DNA of 13,763 nt from JBBSEZ01 sp038239195 (lineage in GTDB: Bacteria > Planctomycetota > Planctomycetia > Gemmatales > Gemmataceae): NCBI GenBank assembly GCA_038239195.1, contig JBBSEZ010000267.1, positions 1-13,763 on the forward strand. The letters are read 5' to 3'. The notes beneath the pieces were generated by a model. That model did no database searches and had not been told where the DNA came from. It saw only the letters and a program-made list of their open reading frames with translations. The translations under genes and the position numbers were made by a program. Positions 7,077 to 13,707 of this stretch are shown here, piece by piece. Each line of letters starts with the position of its first letter. Positions within the stretch are counted from its first letter, which is position 1.

Positions 7077-7492
7077 ATCAGCGGAACGCCTTCCTCGAGG
7101 CCCTGTCCGCGAACGAGGACGACACTCCGACCCGCCTCGTCTACGCCGACTGGCTGGACGATCAGGGCGAGCACGAGGAGGCCGACCGCCACCGGAAGTG
7201 GCCGGCGGCGAAGGAGTGGCTCGTCCGGTTCTGCCGGGACCACAACCCGTCGCCCGAGGACGAGGACCTCGAGGAGTGGGTCATCTCCTACGAGGGGCTG
7301 ATCGAGCTCGGACGGACGGCCGTCGAGGAAGCAGACCAAGGGAGGCTCGGGTTCTCGTGCGGGAACAACATGACAATGTGCGACGCGCTCCGGGGCAACA
7401 GCCAGGAGTTCTGGATGAACTGGTCCGTCGTGACAGGCATTCCTTTGCCGCGGGGCGTTGAAGACCCGGGCCACTTCAGTTGCGCCTGCTAG
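7073..7492 (+). CDS. TIGR02996 domain protein (Gemmata repeat-companion domain), 139 aa
   Basis: It starts at ATG 7073, overlapping the stop of the preceding gene, with AAGGAG about eight bases upstream. Residues 1-45 are a textbook TIGR02996 domain: AFLEALSANEDDTPTRLVYADWLDDQGEHEEADRHRKW. This domain is greatly expanded in Gemmata and often stands at the N-terminus of leucine-rich-repeat or other proteins. Its function is unknown. The rest (about 46-139) has no LRR. It contains CGNNMTMCDALRGNSQEFWMNWSVVTGIPLP and ends in PGHFSCAC, with four Cys that might bind metal or form disulfides (inference). The stop is TAG. No signal peptide is seen, so it is probably cytoplasmic. Confidence 0.82.
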   Translation: MNQRNAFLEALSANEDDTPTRLVYADWLDDQGEHEEADRHRKWPAAKEWLVRFCRDHNPSPEDEDLEEWVISYEGLIELGRTAVEEADQGRLGFSCGNNMTMCDALRGNSQEFWMNWSVVTGIPLPRGVEDPGHFSCAC

Positions 7493-7840
7493 GCCAGGAA
7501 GGCGCAACGCGGACGTCCATCCTGGTCGTGTACGGCAACACTTCCGGGAAGGCAGCCCGTAGCGCGGACGCCCCTTCACGTCGCCGACCCGGAGCTGTCG
7601 TTCCGCCCGGTCGGGGCCGTGGGTGGCTTGCCATCGCAGCGGGAGTGGCGGGCGCGCGCCCGAGCTGCGTTGGCCCGTGGCAGAGGAGAGCAGCCGTAGC
7701 GCCGAGTGGGCGGAAAACGGGCCTCCCACCTAACGGCGCGAACCAGTCGCTCTCGCGGACGCGGGGCACGACGGCTTTTCGAGGTTTATGGCCCCAGCCC
7801 CCGGGCTGCAAAGCGCGTGTCGTTCGGCGCAGGAGGGCGC
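7493..7840. other. Stretch without an intact gene, possible coding debris
   Basis: I found no complete gene here. Two short pieces look protein-like in different plus frames: RTSILVVYGNTSGKAAR around 7510-7560, and LHVADPELSFRPVGAVGGLP with a basic tail ending at the TAG 7697-7699. Both have GC-rich third positions but no start or ribosome binding site. They may be remains of deleted genes or chance open frames in high-GC DNA. Confidence 0.35.
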
Positions 7841-8404
7841 ATGGCGAGTGAAGCGTTCACCCCGGGCAGCGGGACCTTGAAGGCGCGGGTGTTCGCCAAC
7901 CCGCGTGCCGGGGCCCCGCCGACCCTCTTCTACGACGTCGTGTTCCCGGTCCGGGTGACGCTCCCCGTCCTGATCGGCCGGCCGTTGTTCTCGTCCGATG
8001 AGCCCGCGACGGACGTGCAAGTGGAGTTCATCGACCTCGGCCGGGTCGCGTGGCGGTCGCTGCCCGGCCAGGAGTTTCGGTTCCCGACAGGCCCCGAGGA
8101 CGAGTACCCGGACGGTGGCGTGTACTTGGGTGGGGCTCACCATTCCGCCTTCCTGACGCGGCTGCGGTTCGGCGAACTTCGAGGTGAATCGCTCGCGGCG
8201 TCCTTGGCCATCGACTTCGACCTGTCCCTGTTGCGGCCGTTGCCTCAGGGCTTGGAGACGGAATTCTCGGTACACTGGGAGGTGCCGCTTGCGGTCGATG
8301 CGGCCGAGCTGGACGCCGTCATGGCGGAGGCCCGGCGCGTGCTGGGCTGGGAGACGCAAGACGCGGTACCAGGTGCTGGTTCGCCTGACCGGGGCGGCAC
8401 GTAG
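7841..8404 (+). CDS. Hypothetical beta-rich protein (187 aa)
   Basis: The ATG at 7841 is chosen over the in-frame upstream GTG/ATG positions because AGGAGG sits six bases before it and the residues before it (Arg/Ser-rich) look non-coding. The protein begins MASEAFTPGSGTLKARVFAN. It is dominated by alternating hydrophobic strands (LFYDVVFPVRVTLPVLIG, VQVEFIDLGRVAW, LAIDFDLSLLRPL, FSVHWEVPLAV), consistent with a beta-sandwich-like cytoplasmic protein. No signal peptide, membrane helix or catalytic motif was recognised. The C-terminus after VLGWETQDAV is Gly/Pro-rich and could be a shifted end. It lies 74 bases before the next gene on the same strand, so the two may be co-transcribed. Small beta-rich proteins in such clusters are sometimes toxin-immunity proteins, but no toxin is visible here. 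Function unknown. Confidence 0.7.
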   Translation: MASEAFTPGSGTLKARVFANPRAGAPPTLFYDVVFPVRVTLPVLIGRPLFSSDEPATDVQVEFIDLGRVAWRSLPGQEFRFPTGPEDEYPDGGVYLGGAHHSAFLTRLRFGELRGESLAASLAIDFDLSLLRPLPQGLETEFSVHWEVPLAVDAAELDAVMAEARRVLGWETQDAVPGAGSPDRGGT

Positions 8405-8478
8405 GCTTTCCGTGACGGGTAGCTCCCCGAACGGCCCCGGCAGGTGCGTTGAGTCGTTCGACGGCGGAGGAAGCTCAG

Positions 8479-9021
8479 ATGGCAAAGCGACGGAAACCGT
8501 CTCCTCGGCACGATCTGCCCGACGACCTCCTCGCTTTCCTCGCTGCCGGGAAGCAGTTGGAGTACGATCCGGCGCCTTGCGCGGCGGGGGCCATCGCCCT
8601 GCTGCCCTTGTCGGGCCTGAAGTTGGAGCGGTTTCCGGTCGAGACCGGTGGGTCGCCGTCGTTTGCGCAAGACCCGCACTTTCCAGAGGTGAATTCGTAC
8701 CTCGTTCTCGGGGTCAACCTGGTGGCGAGTTGCACCGGCGACTATGACCCAACCGGCTTGCTCCTTTGGCTGCCCGTCGAGAGGCGGTACGGCGTGTGGG
8801 ACAGTTCGCACTGCGCGATCCAGATGTTCGGGCCGAACGTAACCTGGGAGCGGATCGCCGCGGCCCCCGTCCAGCACGTCAACGCCGGGTGGACGGGGAT
8901 CGACCCGGGCGCCCCGTCGATGGAAGACCTGGTGCCTTGGCCCGCCCACCCGTACGGTGACGAGCAGGTGTACGAGCCGCAACCCGCCGATCCAGGGGCT
9001 GCACCGGGTCGGGGCCACTGA
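8479..9021 (+). CDS. Hypothetical protein (180 aa)
   Basis: The start at ATG 8479 is supported by GGAGGA seven bases upstream; the ATG-less extension to 8449 has no such signal. The protein begins MAKRRKPSPRHDLPDDLLAF and continues LEYDPAPCAAGAIALLPLSG, then NSYLVLGVNLVASCTGDYDPTGLLLWLP, then ERRYGVWDSSHCAIQMFG and VTWERIAAAP. It is aromatic-rich, soluble, and has no signal peptide. The order 'LPDDLLAFL... YDPTGLLLWLP... GVWDSSH' is faintly reminiscent of SMI1/KNR4-type (SUKH) immunity proteins, but the match is too loose to call. It follows the 187-aa gene and overlaps nothing. Function unknown; the gene itself looks real from codon use and its ribosome binding site. Confidence 0.72.
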   Translation: MAKRRKPSPRHDLPDDLLAFLAAGKQLEYDPAPCAAGAIALLPLSGLKLERFPVETGGSPSFAQDPHFPEVNSYLVLGVNLVASCTGDYDPTGLLLWLPVERRYGVWDSSHCAIQMFGPNVTWERIAAAPVQHVNAGWTGIDPGAPSMEDLVPWPAHPYGDEQVYEPQPADPGAAPGRGH

Positions 9022-9037
9022 CAGTCCTTGGCGTACA

Positions 9038-9622
9038 ATGTCCTCCAGGCCCCGGCAGGCTCACCTGGTGGTTCGGCCTGGCGACCCTCCGCCGACCCAC
9101 GGCCTCCGCCAGCTCTTGCGGGCCCAGGCCCTGGCGGAAAAGAAGGACGTGGCGGCCCTGGTCCTCCTCTGCCAGGAGGAAGGCCGGCGGGGGAACGTCG
9201 AGGCGGCCCGGGGCGGGGAGGGAGACTTGCTCCACAGCGCTGCCGCCGAGGCCCTGGCCGGGGCCGGCGGGGCGGAGGTCGCGGCCATCAGGTCGGCGCT
9301 CGGCAAGAGGCCCCAGGTGACGGGCTGGCTGATCTACGCACTTGGGCGGAGCAGCGAGCCATCGGCCCTGGAGGTGCTGAAGGCGGCAGCCGAACGGGAT
9401 CGAGGGGGCGATTATTACCTGACCCAGAACGTCGCCTAGGCACTGGCCCTGAAAGGCGAGCCCGGGAAGAAGGCCCTCAAGCGGCTGGCCGCACGGGAGT
9501 GGGAGATGGGCCAGGCCGCCCGCCTGTGGCTGAAGCGCAAGGCCGAACCGGCCTGGCCGGCGCCGACCTGGCCGCGCCCGAAACCGGGATCGCTGCCGAA
9601 GGCCTTGCCTGACGTGCGCTAG
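9038..9622 (+). pseudogene. HEAT-like repeat protein interrupted by an in-frame TAG
   Basis: The frame starts near ATG 9038 (MSSRPRQAHLVVRPGDPPPT), only 16 bases after the previous gene. It reads LLRAQALAEKKDVAALVLLC, then AAAEALAGAGGAEVAAIRSA, then WLIYALGRSSEPSALEVLKA, paired short helices typical of HEAT-like repeats. It reaches TAG at 9437-9439 right after DYYLTQNVA. The same frame continues without a break as ALALKGEPGKKALKRLAARE and QAARLWLKRKAEPAWPAP, to a second TAG at 9620-9622. The tail keeps the helical pattern, so the first TAG probably replaces a Gln, Tyr, Trp or Glu codon. HEAT-like proteins usually act as protein-binding scaffolds; the partner is unknown. If the TAG is a true stop, a 133-residue shortened protein is made. 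No clear ribosome binding site was seen. Confidence 0.55.
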
Positions 9623-9736
9623 TTGTGGGCCGCGCCATCGCACGTGCGCTCGACGGGCGGCAGGAGCGCTTGGCGGCTTGAGGCCTGGCAACGGCAGGCC
9701 CCGGCTCTTTTTGCCCTTGCTCCCTCGTTCTTCCCC

Positions 9737-9838
9737 TTGCCAATTTCCTCCCGCGGCCTACACCAATTGCGCTCCGCGCAGCCCGAGGGCGCCCCTCGGG
9801 GCAGGAGCGCTCGCCCCACCCCACCTCGGAGAGGCCCC
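9737..9838 (+). promoter_or_regulatory. Promoter-like element and structured leader of the first exported paralogue
   Basis: TTGCCA (9737-9742) and TACACC (9759-9764) are 16 bases apart, resembling a sigma70 -35 box and a weak -10 box. The leader then contains a perfect eight-base-pair hairpin, CCCGAGGG (9782-9789) with CCCTCGGG (9793-9800), and ends in CGGAGAGGCCCC before the ATG. The same arrangement, with the same 102-base distance to the ATG, precedes the second paralogue. That conservation, not the promoter match itself, is the main support. Confidence 0.45.
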
Positions 9839-10540
9839 ATGAAGTTTCGTCTCGCGGCAGCCGGCGCCCTCGTCGCCGTCCTCGCCCTCTCGCTCGCCGA
9901 CGCCCCGGCCCAGCGCGGGCCCAGCAAGGCCTACGCCACGCCACAGGCCGTCTTCGCCGCCGCCCACAAGGCCGCCCAGAAGGACGACTGGAAGGCGCTC
10001 TACAACTGCCTCACGCCCGACTCGCGCGAGGCCATCACCGGCCAGCTCGTCTTCGCCGGCGTCATGATCAAGGCCTTCGCCTCCTTCGACAAGTCCGGCA
10101 AGGCCGCCGACGCCCTCAAGCCGATCGACGCCACCTTCACCAAGTACGGGCTCACCAAGGACGTTCTCGACAAGATCAAGCCCGAAAAGGTCGGCCCCGA
10201 CGCCACCCCCAAGGAGAAGGCCGCCTTCGCCCGCACCTACGCCGCCCCGATCAAGGGCAAGGACCGTCCCGCCTTCGTCGCCGAGATGATGAAGTCGATG
10301 GAGAAGCTCGGCAAAAAGAAGCCCCCCACGGGCGACGCCACCCTCAAGGACGTCAAGATCACCGGCAACACCGCCACCGGCACCAGCACCGAGAAACAAG
10401 AAGACGGCACAGAGAAGACCGAGCCCGTCGCGTTCAAGAAGGTCGGCGGCGGCTGGCTCATCGAGATGCCCCTCGACGGCCCGCGCAAGAAGGGCGGTGG
10501 CCCCAAGCCGCCCGCGCCCCCGCTGCCTCCGAAAGAGTAA
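9839..10540 (+). CDS. Exported protein of a tandem planctomycete family, copy 1 (233 aa)
   Basis: The ATG at 9839 follows CGGAGAGG at ribosome-binding distance and opens with a signal peptide: MKFRLAAAGALVAVLALSLA, cut probably after DAPAQ. The mature protein has YATPQAVFAAAHKAAQKDDW (a helix typical of NTF2/DUF4878-like small domains), SREAITGQLVFAGVMIKAFA, a Lys-rich central region (YGLTKDVLDKIKPEKVGPDA), then a beta-strand end DVKITGNTATGTS and PVAFKKVGGGWLIEMPLDG, followed by a Pro/Lys tail. The layout resembles NTF2-like/DUF4878-type proteins, where the last strand reads 'v.f.k.gg.W.l'; this is a fold-level guess, with no catalytic residues evident. It is likely periplasmic or surface-exposed. 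Codons end overwhelmingly in C, as in argH nearby. Function unknown. Confidence 0.85.
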   Translation: MKFRLAAAGALVAVLALSLADAPAQRGPSKAYATPQAVFAAAHKAAQKDDWKALYNCLTPDSREAITGQLVFAGVMIKAFASFDKSGKAADALKPIDATFTKYGLTKDVLDKIKPEKVGPDATPKEKAAFARTYAAPIKGKDRPAFVAEMMKSMEKLGKKKPPTGDATLKDVKITGNTATGTSTEKQEDGTEKTEPVAFKKVGGGWLIEMPLDGPRKKGGGPKPPAPPLPPKE

Positions 10541-10565
10541 CGGCTGACGAAGGCCCTTCCCTCCA

Positions 10566-10608
10566 GCCGGGCCCTCGGCGCGAGCGACGCTTGCGCCGAG
10601 GGCCCGGC
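10566..10608 (+). terminator. Strong GC hairpin between paralogues 1 and 2, likely terminator
   Basis: A perfect 16-base-pair stem, GCCGGGCCCTCGGCGC (10566-10581) with its complement at 10593-10608, encloses an 11-base loop in which AGC/GCT can also pair. It begins 25 bases after the stop of copy 1 and is followed by CCTCTTGGGG rather than a T run. Its strength and position suit a transcript end or an mRNA-stabilising structure. Confidence 0.6.
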
Positions 10609-10661
10609 CCTCTTGGGGCCACCCTCTCCTCCTTCCGCCACGTCGCCTCGCCCCTTCGCCC

Positions 10662-10763
10662 TTGCCAATTCCGTCCTGCGACCTACACCAACAGCGCTCC
10701 CCATCAACCGAGGGCGCCCCTCGGGGCGGGAGCGGACGCCCCATCCCACCTCGGAGAGGCCCC
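10662..10763 (+). promoter_or_regulatory. Promoter-like element and structured leader of the second exported paralogue
   Basis: TTGCCA (10662-10667), a 16-base spacer, and TACACC (10684-10689) repeat the layout at 9737-9764. The leader hairpin is CCGAGGG (10708-10714) with CCCTCGG (10718-10724), and the leader ends with the same CTCGGAGAGGCCCC before the ATG. Several positions between the shared blocks differ from copy 1, so the blocks themselves appear to be under constraint or recently copied. Confidence 0.45.
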
Positions 10764-11471
10764 ATGAAGTTTCGTCTCCTGGCAGCCGGCGCCCTCCTCG
10801 CCGCCTCGCTCGCCAACGCCCTGGCCCAGCCCGCCCCCAAGGCCTACGCCACCCCCCAGGCCGTCTTCGCCGCCGCCCACAAGGCCGCCCAGAAGGACGA
10901 CTGGAAGACGATCTACGCCTGCATTACGCCGGAGTCGCGCGAGGCCATCACCGGCCAGCTCGTCTCCGCCGGCGTCCTGTTCAAGACCTTCGCCGCCTCC
11001 GACAAGTCCGGCAAGTTCGCCGAGCTCAGCAAGCCCTTCGAGGCGGCCTTCAAGAAGTACGGCCTCACCAAGGACGCCCTCGACAAGCTCAAGCCCGAAA
11101 AGCTCGGCCCCGACGCCACCCCCAGAGAACAGGCCCTGGCCGCCCGCAAGTACGCCACCGCCGTCGAGGCCAACGACCGCCCGGCCTTCGTCGCCGACAT
11201 GATGAAGGGCATGGCGAAGTTCGACAAGAAGCACAAGAAGGTCGGCGACGCCACCCTCAAGGACGTCAAGATCACTGGCAACACCGCCACCGCCACCAGC
11301 GTCGAGAAGAAGGACGACGGCACGGAGAAGACCGAGCCCGTCGCGTTCAAGAAGGTCGGCGGCGGCTGGCTCATCGAGATGCCCCTCGACGGCCCGCGCA
11401 AGAAGGGCGGCGGCCCCAAGCGGCCCGCGCCCCCGGCGCCTCCTGCGTCCCCGGCGCCGCCGAGGGAATGA
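10764..11471 (+). CDS. Exported protein of a tandem planctomycete family, copy 2 (235 aa)
   Basis: The start at ATG 10764 has the same CGGAGAGG leader as copy 1. The signal peptide is MKFRLLAAGALLAASLANAL, with cleavage near ALAQP. The mature protein follows copy 1 block by block: YATPQAVFAAAHKAAQKDDW, SREAITGQLVSAGVLFKTFA, YGLTKDALDKLKPEKLGPDA, DATLKDVKITGNTATATS and PVAFKKVGGGWLIEMPLDG. The Pro-rich tail is longer (RPAPPAPPASPAPPRE). Over 96 bases near the 3' end (11325-11420) it differs from copy 1 (10412-10507) by a single base, while the central region is clearly diverged. That suggests recent gene conversion or selection on this end. It is probably exported to the periplasm or cell surface. 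Function unknown; no catalytic motif. Confidence 0.85.
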   Translation: MKFRLLAAGALLAASLANALAQPAPKAYATPQAVFAAAHKAAQKDDWKTIYACITPESREAITGQLVSAGVLFKTFAASDKSGKFAELSKPFEAAFKKYGLTKDALDKLKPEKLGPDATPREQALAARKYATAVEANDRPAFVADMMKGMAKFDKKHKKVGDATLKDVKITGNTATATSVEKKDDGTEKTEPVAFKKVGGGWLIEMPLDGPRKKGGGPKRPAPPAPPASPAPPRE

Positions 11472-11529
11472 CGATTAACAGAAGGCGGCAGCAGAAGGCC
11501 CCGCTCCGTTCCGCCACAGGCCGGCCCCG

Positions 11530-11548
11530 CCGCGAGCGACCCTCGCGG
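11530..11548 (+). terminator. Hairpin between paralogues 2 and 3
   Basis: CCGCGAG (11530-11536) pairs with CTCGCGG (11542-11548) around CGACC. Its centre GCGAGCGAC-CTCGC resembles the centre of the larger hairpin at 10566-10608 (GCGAGCGACGCTTGC), so the two may share origin. It lies 27 bases before the third paralogue's ATG and may end transcription of copy 2 or act in the leader of copy 3. Confidence 0.4.
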
Positions 11549-11575
11549 TGAGGGCCCCTTCTTTCGGGAGTGCCC

Positions 11576-12265
11576 ATGAAGCCTCGCCTCCTCGCCCTCG
11601 CCGCCCTCCTCGTCGCTGCCCTCGCCTCCCCCGGCGACGTTCGCAGCGCCCCCGTCCCTCCCAAGGCCACCTCCTACGCCACGCCCCAGGCCGCCTTCGA
11701 CGCCGCCAAGAGCTCCTTCAACAAGAAGGACTACAAGGCCTTCTACGCCACCCTCTCGCCGAGCTCCGCCGAGGTGCTCGCCGGCCAGCTCGTCTTCATG
11801 GGCGCCATGTTCCGGTCCTTCGCCGGCTCCGACAAGAGCGGCAAGTTCGCCGAGAAATACAAGGCCCTCGAGCCCGTCCTCACCAAGCACGGCGCCACCA
11901 AGGAGGCGATGGACAAACTCAAGGACGTTGGCCTCGTCAAGGACGAAGCAGAGCTCCAGGCGCGCATGAAGAAGGTCGCCGCCCTCGTCAAGGACCGCTC
12001 CGGCTTCGTCGTGGACACGATGGTCGTCATGGACAAGGCCGGCGACCTCAAGGACTTCCCCCTCATCGCCGCCAAGCTCGAAGACCTCGAGATCAAGGGC
12101 GACAAGGCCACCGGCAACGTCGTCTTCAAGCGCGGCGCCAGCGAGGTTCGCGACCCCATCGAGTTCGTCAAGGTCGGCGGGAGCTGGCGCATGGAGATGC
12201 CCAGCGGCCGACGCGGCGGCCCCAAAAAGGCCCCACCTCCCCCGCCGCCGGCGAAGTTCGAGTGA
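11576..12265 (+). CDS. Exported protein of a tandem planctomycete family, copy 3, diverged (229 aa)
   Basis: The ATG at 11576 has GGGAG five bases upstream; a GTG two codons earlier (11570) is less likely because it overlaps that site. The signal peptide is MKPRLLALAALLVAALASPG, with a cut near VRSAP. The same family order is visible: SYATPQAAFDAAKSSFNKKD, LSPSSAEVLAGQLVFMGAMF, the shared DKSGK, HGATKEAMDKL, LEDLEIKGDKATGNVVF, then PIEFVKVGGSWRMEMPSG and a Pro-rich tail KKAPPPPPPAKFE. It is clearly paralogous to copies 1 and 2 but older, and lacks their promoter-like leader. The tail contains six consecutive prolines, so its translation should depend on EF-P (general knowledge). Function unknown; likely periplasmic. 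Confidence 0.85.
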   Translation: MKPRLLALAALLVAALASPGDVRSAPVPPKATSYATPQAAFDAAKSSFNKKDYKAFYATLSPSSAEVLAGQLVFMGAMFRSFAGSDKSGKFAEKYKALEPVLTKHGATKEAMDKLKDVGLVKDEAELQARMKKVAALVKDRSGFVVDTMVVMDKAGDLKDFPLIAAKLEDLEIKGDKATGNVVFKRGASEVRDPIEFVKVGGSWRMEMPSGRRGGPKKAPPPPPPAKFE

Positions 12266-12267
12266 CG

Positions 12268-12282
12268 CCCTGCGCGGCAGGG
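12268..12282 (+). terminator. Short hairpin between paralogue 3 and argH
   Basis: CCCTGC (12268-12273) pairs with GCAGGG (12277-12282) around GCG, directly after the stop of copy 3 and 33 bases before argH. It is small and lacks a T run. It may reduce read-through or simply be chance in GC-rich DNA. Confidence 0.25.
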
Positions 12283-12315
12283 GGCTCGTCGGCGCACCGT
12301 TCGAGGACGCTTTTC

Positions 12316-13707
12316 ATGAGCCAGAAAACCTGGGGCGGCCGGTTCTCCGGCGACACCGACCGCCGCGTCGAGGCTTTCACCGAGTCGATCTCCTACGACC
12401 GCCGCCTCTACCGCCACGACGTCCTCGCCAGCCAGGCCCACGCCCGCATGCTCGCCGAGGTCGGCCTCCTCACGTCCGACGAGTCCACCCAGATCGTCGC
12501 CGCCCTCGACGAGATCGCCGGCACCATCGAGCGCGGCGAGATGCCCTTCTCCACTGCCCTCGAAGACGTTCACACTCACATCGAGCGCGCCCTCATCGAT
12601 CGCCTCGGCGACGTCGGCCGCAAGCTCCACACCGGCCGCAGCCGCAACGATCAGGTCGTCACCGACGTCAAGCTCTGGTGCCGCGACGCCCTCGACGACC
12701 TCGACGCCCTCCTCGTCGATCTCCAGCGCGCCCTCGTCGAGTCCGCCGAGCGCAACCGCGACCTCGTCCTCCCCGGCTACACGCACCTCCAGCGCGCCCA
12801 GCCCGTCCTCGCCGCCCACTACTTCCTCGCCTACGTCGAAAAGTACCAGCGCGACCGCGAGCGCCTGCGCGATTGTCGGCGCCGCCTCAACAGCCTCCCC
12901 CTCGGCGCTGCCGCCCTCGCCGGCACTTCCCTCCCCATCGACCGCGAGAGCGTGCGCGCCCAGCTCGGCTTCGACTCCGTCGCCGCCAACAGCCTCGACG
13001 TCTCCAGCGACCGCGACTTCCTCCTCGAAATGGTCTTCGGCCTCTCCGTCATCGCCCTGCACTTGGCCGGCTGGGCCGAGGAGTGGGTGTTGTGGTCGAT
13101 GACCGAATTCAACTTCCTCGACCTGCCCGACGCCTTCTGCACCGGCTCGAGCATCATGCCCCACAAGAAGAACCCCGACGTGCTCGAGCTCGTCCGCGGC
13201 AAGTCCGCCCGCGTCCTCGCCGACCTCCAGCAGCTCATGGTCCTCCTTAAAGGCCTCCCCCTGGCCTACAACCGCGACCTCCAGGAAGACAAGCTCCCCC
13301 TCTTCGACGCCCACGACACCGTCGCCGCCTCCCTGGAACTGGCCGCCGCCCTCATCCGCGAAACGCGCTTCCGCCCCGAGGCCATCGCCGCTCGGCTCGA
13401 GTCTGGCTTCCTCGACGCCACCACCCTCATGGAGCACTTCATCGCCCAGGGCGTGCCAATGCGCGCCGCCCACGAGGCCGTTGGCAAACTGGTCCGCCTG
13501 TGTGAGCAGCGCAGCTGCAAGCTCGCCGATTTGCCCCCCGAGGAGATGGAAAACGTGCGCCCCGGCCTGTCCGCCGGCGCATACTCCGTGTTAGGCGTCG
13601 CCAACGCCCTCGCCGCCTTTCGCAGCTACGGCTCCACCGCCCCCGTCGAGGTGGAGCGCCAGGTGAAGCGCTGGCGCGAAAAATTAGCCACAGATGAACA
13701 CAGATGA
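12316..13707 (+). CDS. argH: Argininosuccinate lyase
   Basis: This cytoplasmic enzyme splits argininosuccinate into arginine and fumarate, the last step of arginine synthesis. The 463-residue length is normal for the family. ATG 12316 is chosen because GAGGA lies eight bases upstream and MSQKTWGGRFSGDTD is the standard ArgH N-terminus. Visible motifs are HTGRSRNDQ (105-113), LPGYTHLQRAQP (152-163), TSLPIDR (204-210), and the superfamily signature GSSIMPHKKNPD (277-288) with the catalytic Ser in GSS; the active form is a homotetramer. Codons end mostly in C, like the three genes before it. No other arg gene is in the window. The last codons (LATDEHR) and the TGA lie inside a CACAGAT-type repeat, so the natural end may have been overwritten. 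The open frame extending upstream to 11548 is an artefact of the C-biased codons of the preceding gene. Confidence 0.97.
   Translation: MSQKTWGGRFSGDTDRRVEAFTESISYDRRLYRHDVLASQAHARMLAEVGLLTSDESTQIVAALDEIAGTIERGEMPFSTALEDVHTHIERALIDRLGDVGRKLHTGRSRNDQVVTDVKLWCRDALDDLDALLVDLQRALVESAERNRDLVLPGYTHLQRAQPVLAAHYFLAYVEKYQRDRERLRDCRRRLNSLPLGAAALAGTSLPIDRESVRAQLGFDSVAANSLDVSSDRDFLLEMVFGLSVIALHLAGWAEEWVLWSMTEFNFLDLPDAFCTGSSIMPHKKNPDVLELVRGKSARVLADLQQLMVLLKGLPLAYNRDLQEDKLPLFDAHDTVAASLELAAALIRETRFRPEAIAARLESGFLDATTLMEHFIAQGVPMRAAHEAVGKLVRLCEQRSCKLADLPPEEMENVRPGLSAGAYSVLGVANALAAFRSYGSTAPVEVERQVKRWREKLATDEHR

Noticed and set aside
8479..9021. SUKH/SMI1-type immunity protein call for the 180-aa gene
   Set aside because: Only a loose resemblance in the LPDDLLAFL and aromatic segments; the order of conserved residues does not fit well enough and no toxin gene is nearby.
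9758..11890. Long minus-strand frames opposite the exported paralogues
   Set aside because: Gly/Leu/Val-rich shadows of the real plus-strand genes, which have signal peptides, ribosome binding sites and mutual homology.
11548..12315. Upstream in-frame extension of argH making a 719-residue fusion
   Set aside because: The extra 256 residues are Arg/Pro-rich out-of-frame translation of the third exported paralogue. ArgH begins normally at 12316 with its own ribosome binding site.
11743..13473. 576-residue minus-strand frame opposite argH and paralogue 3
   Set aside because: Its Glu/Gly/Val-rich composition is the mirror of C-ending codons on the plus strand. No family, start signal or motif is visible.
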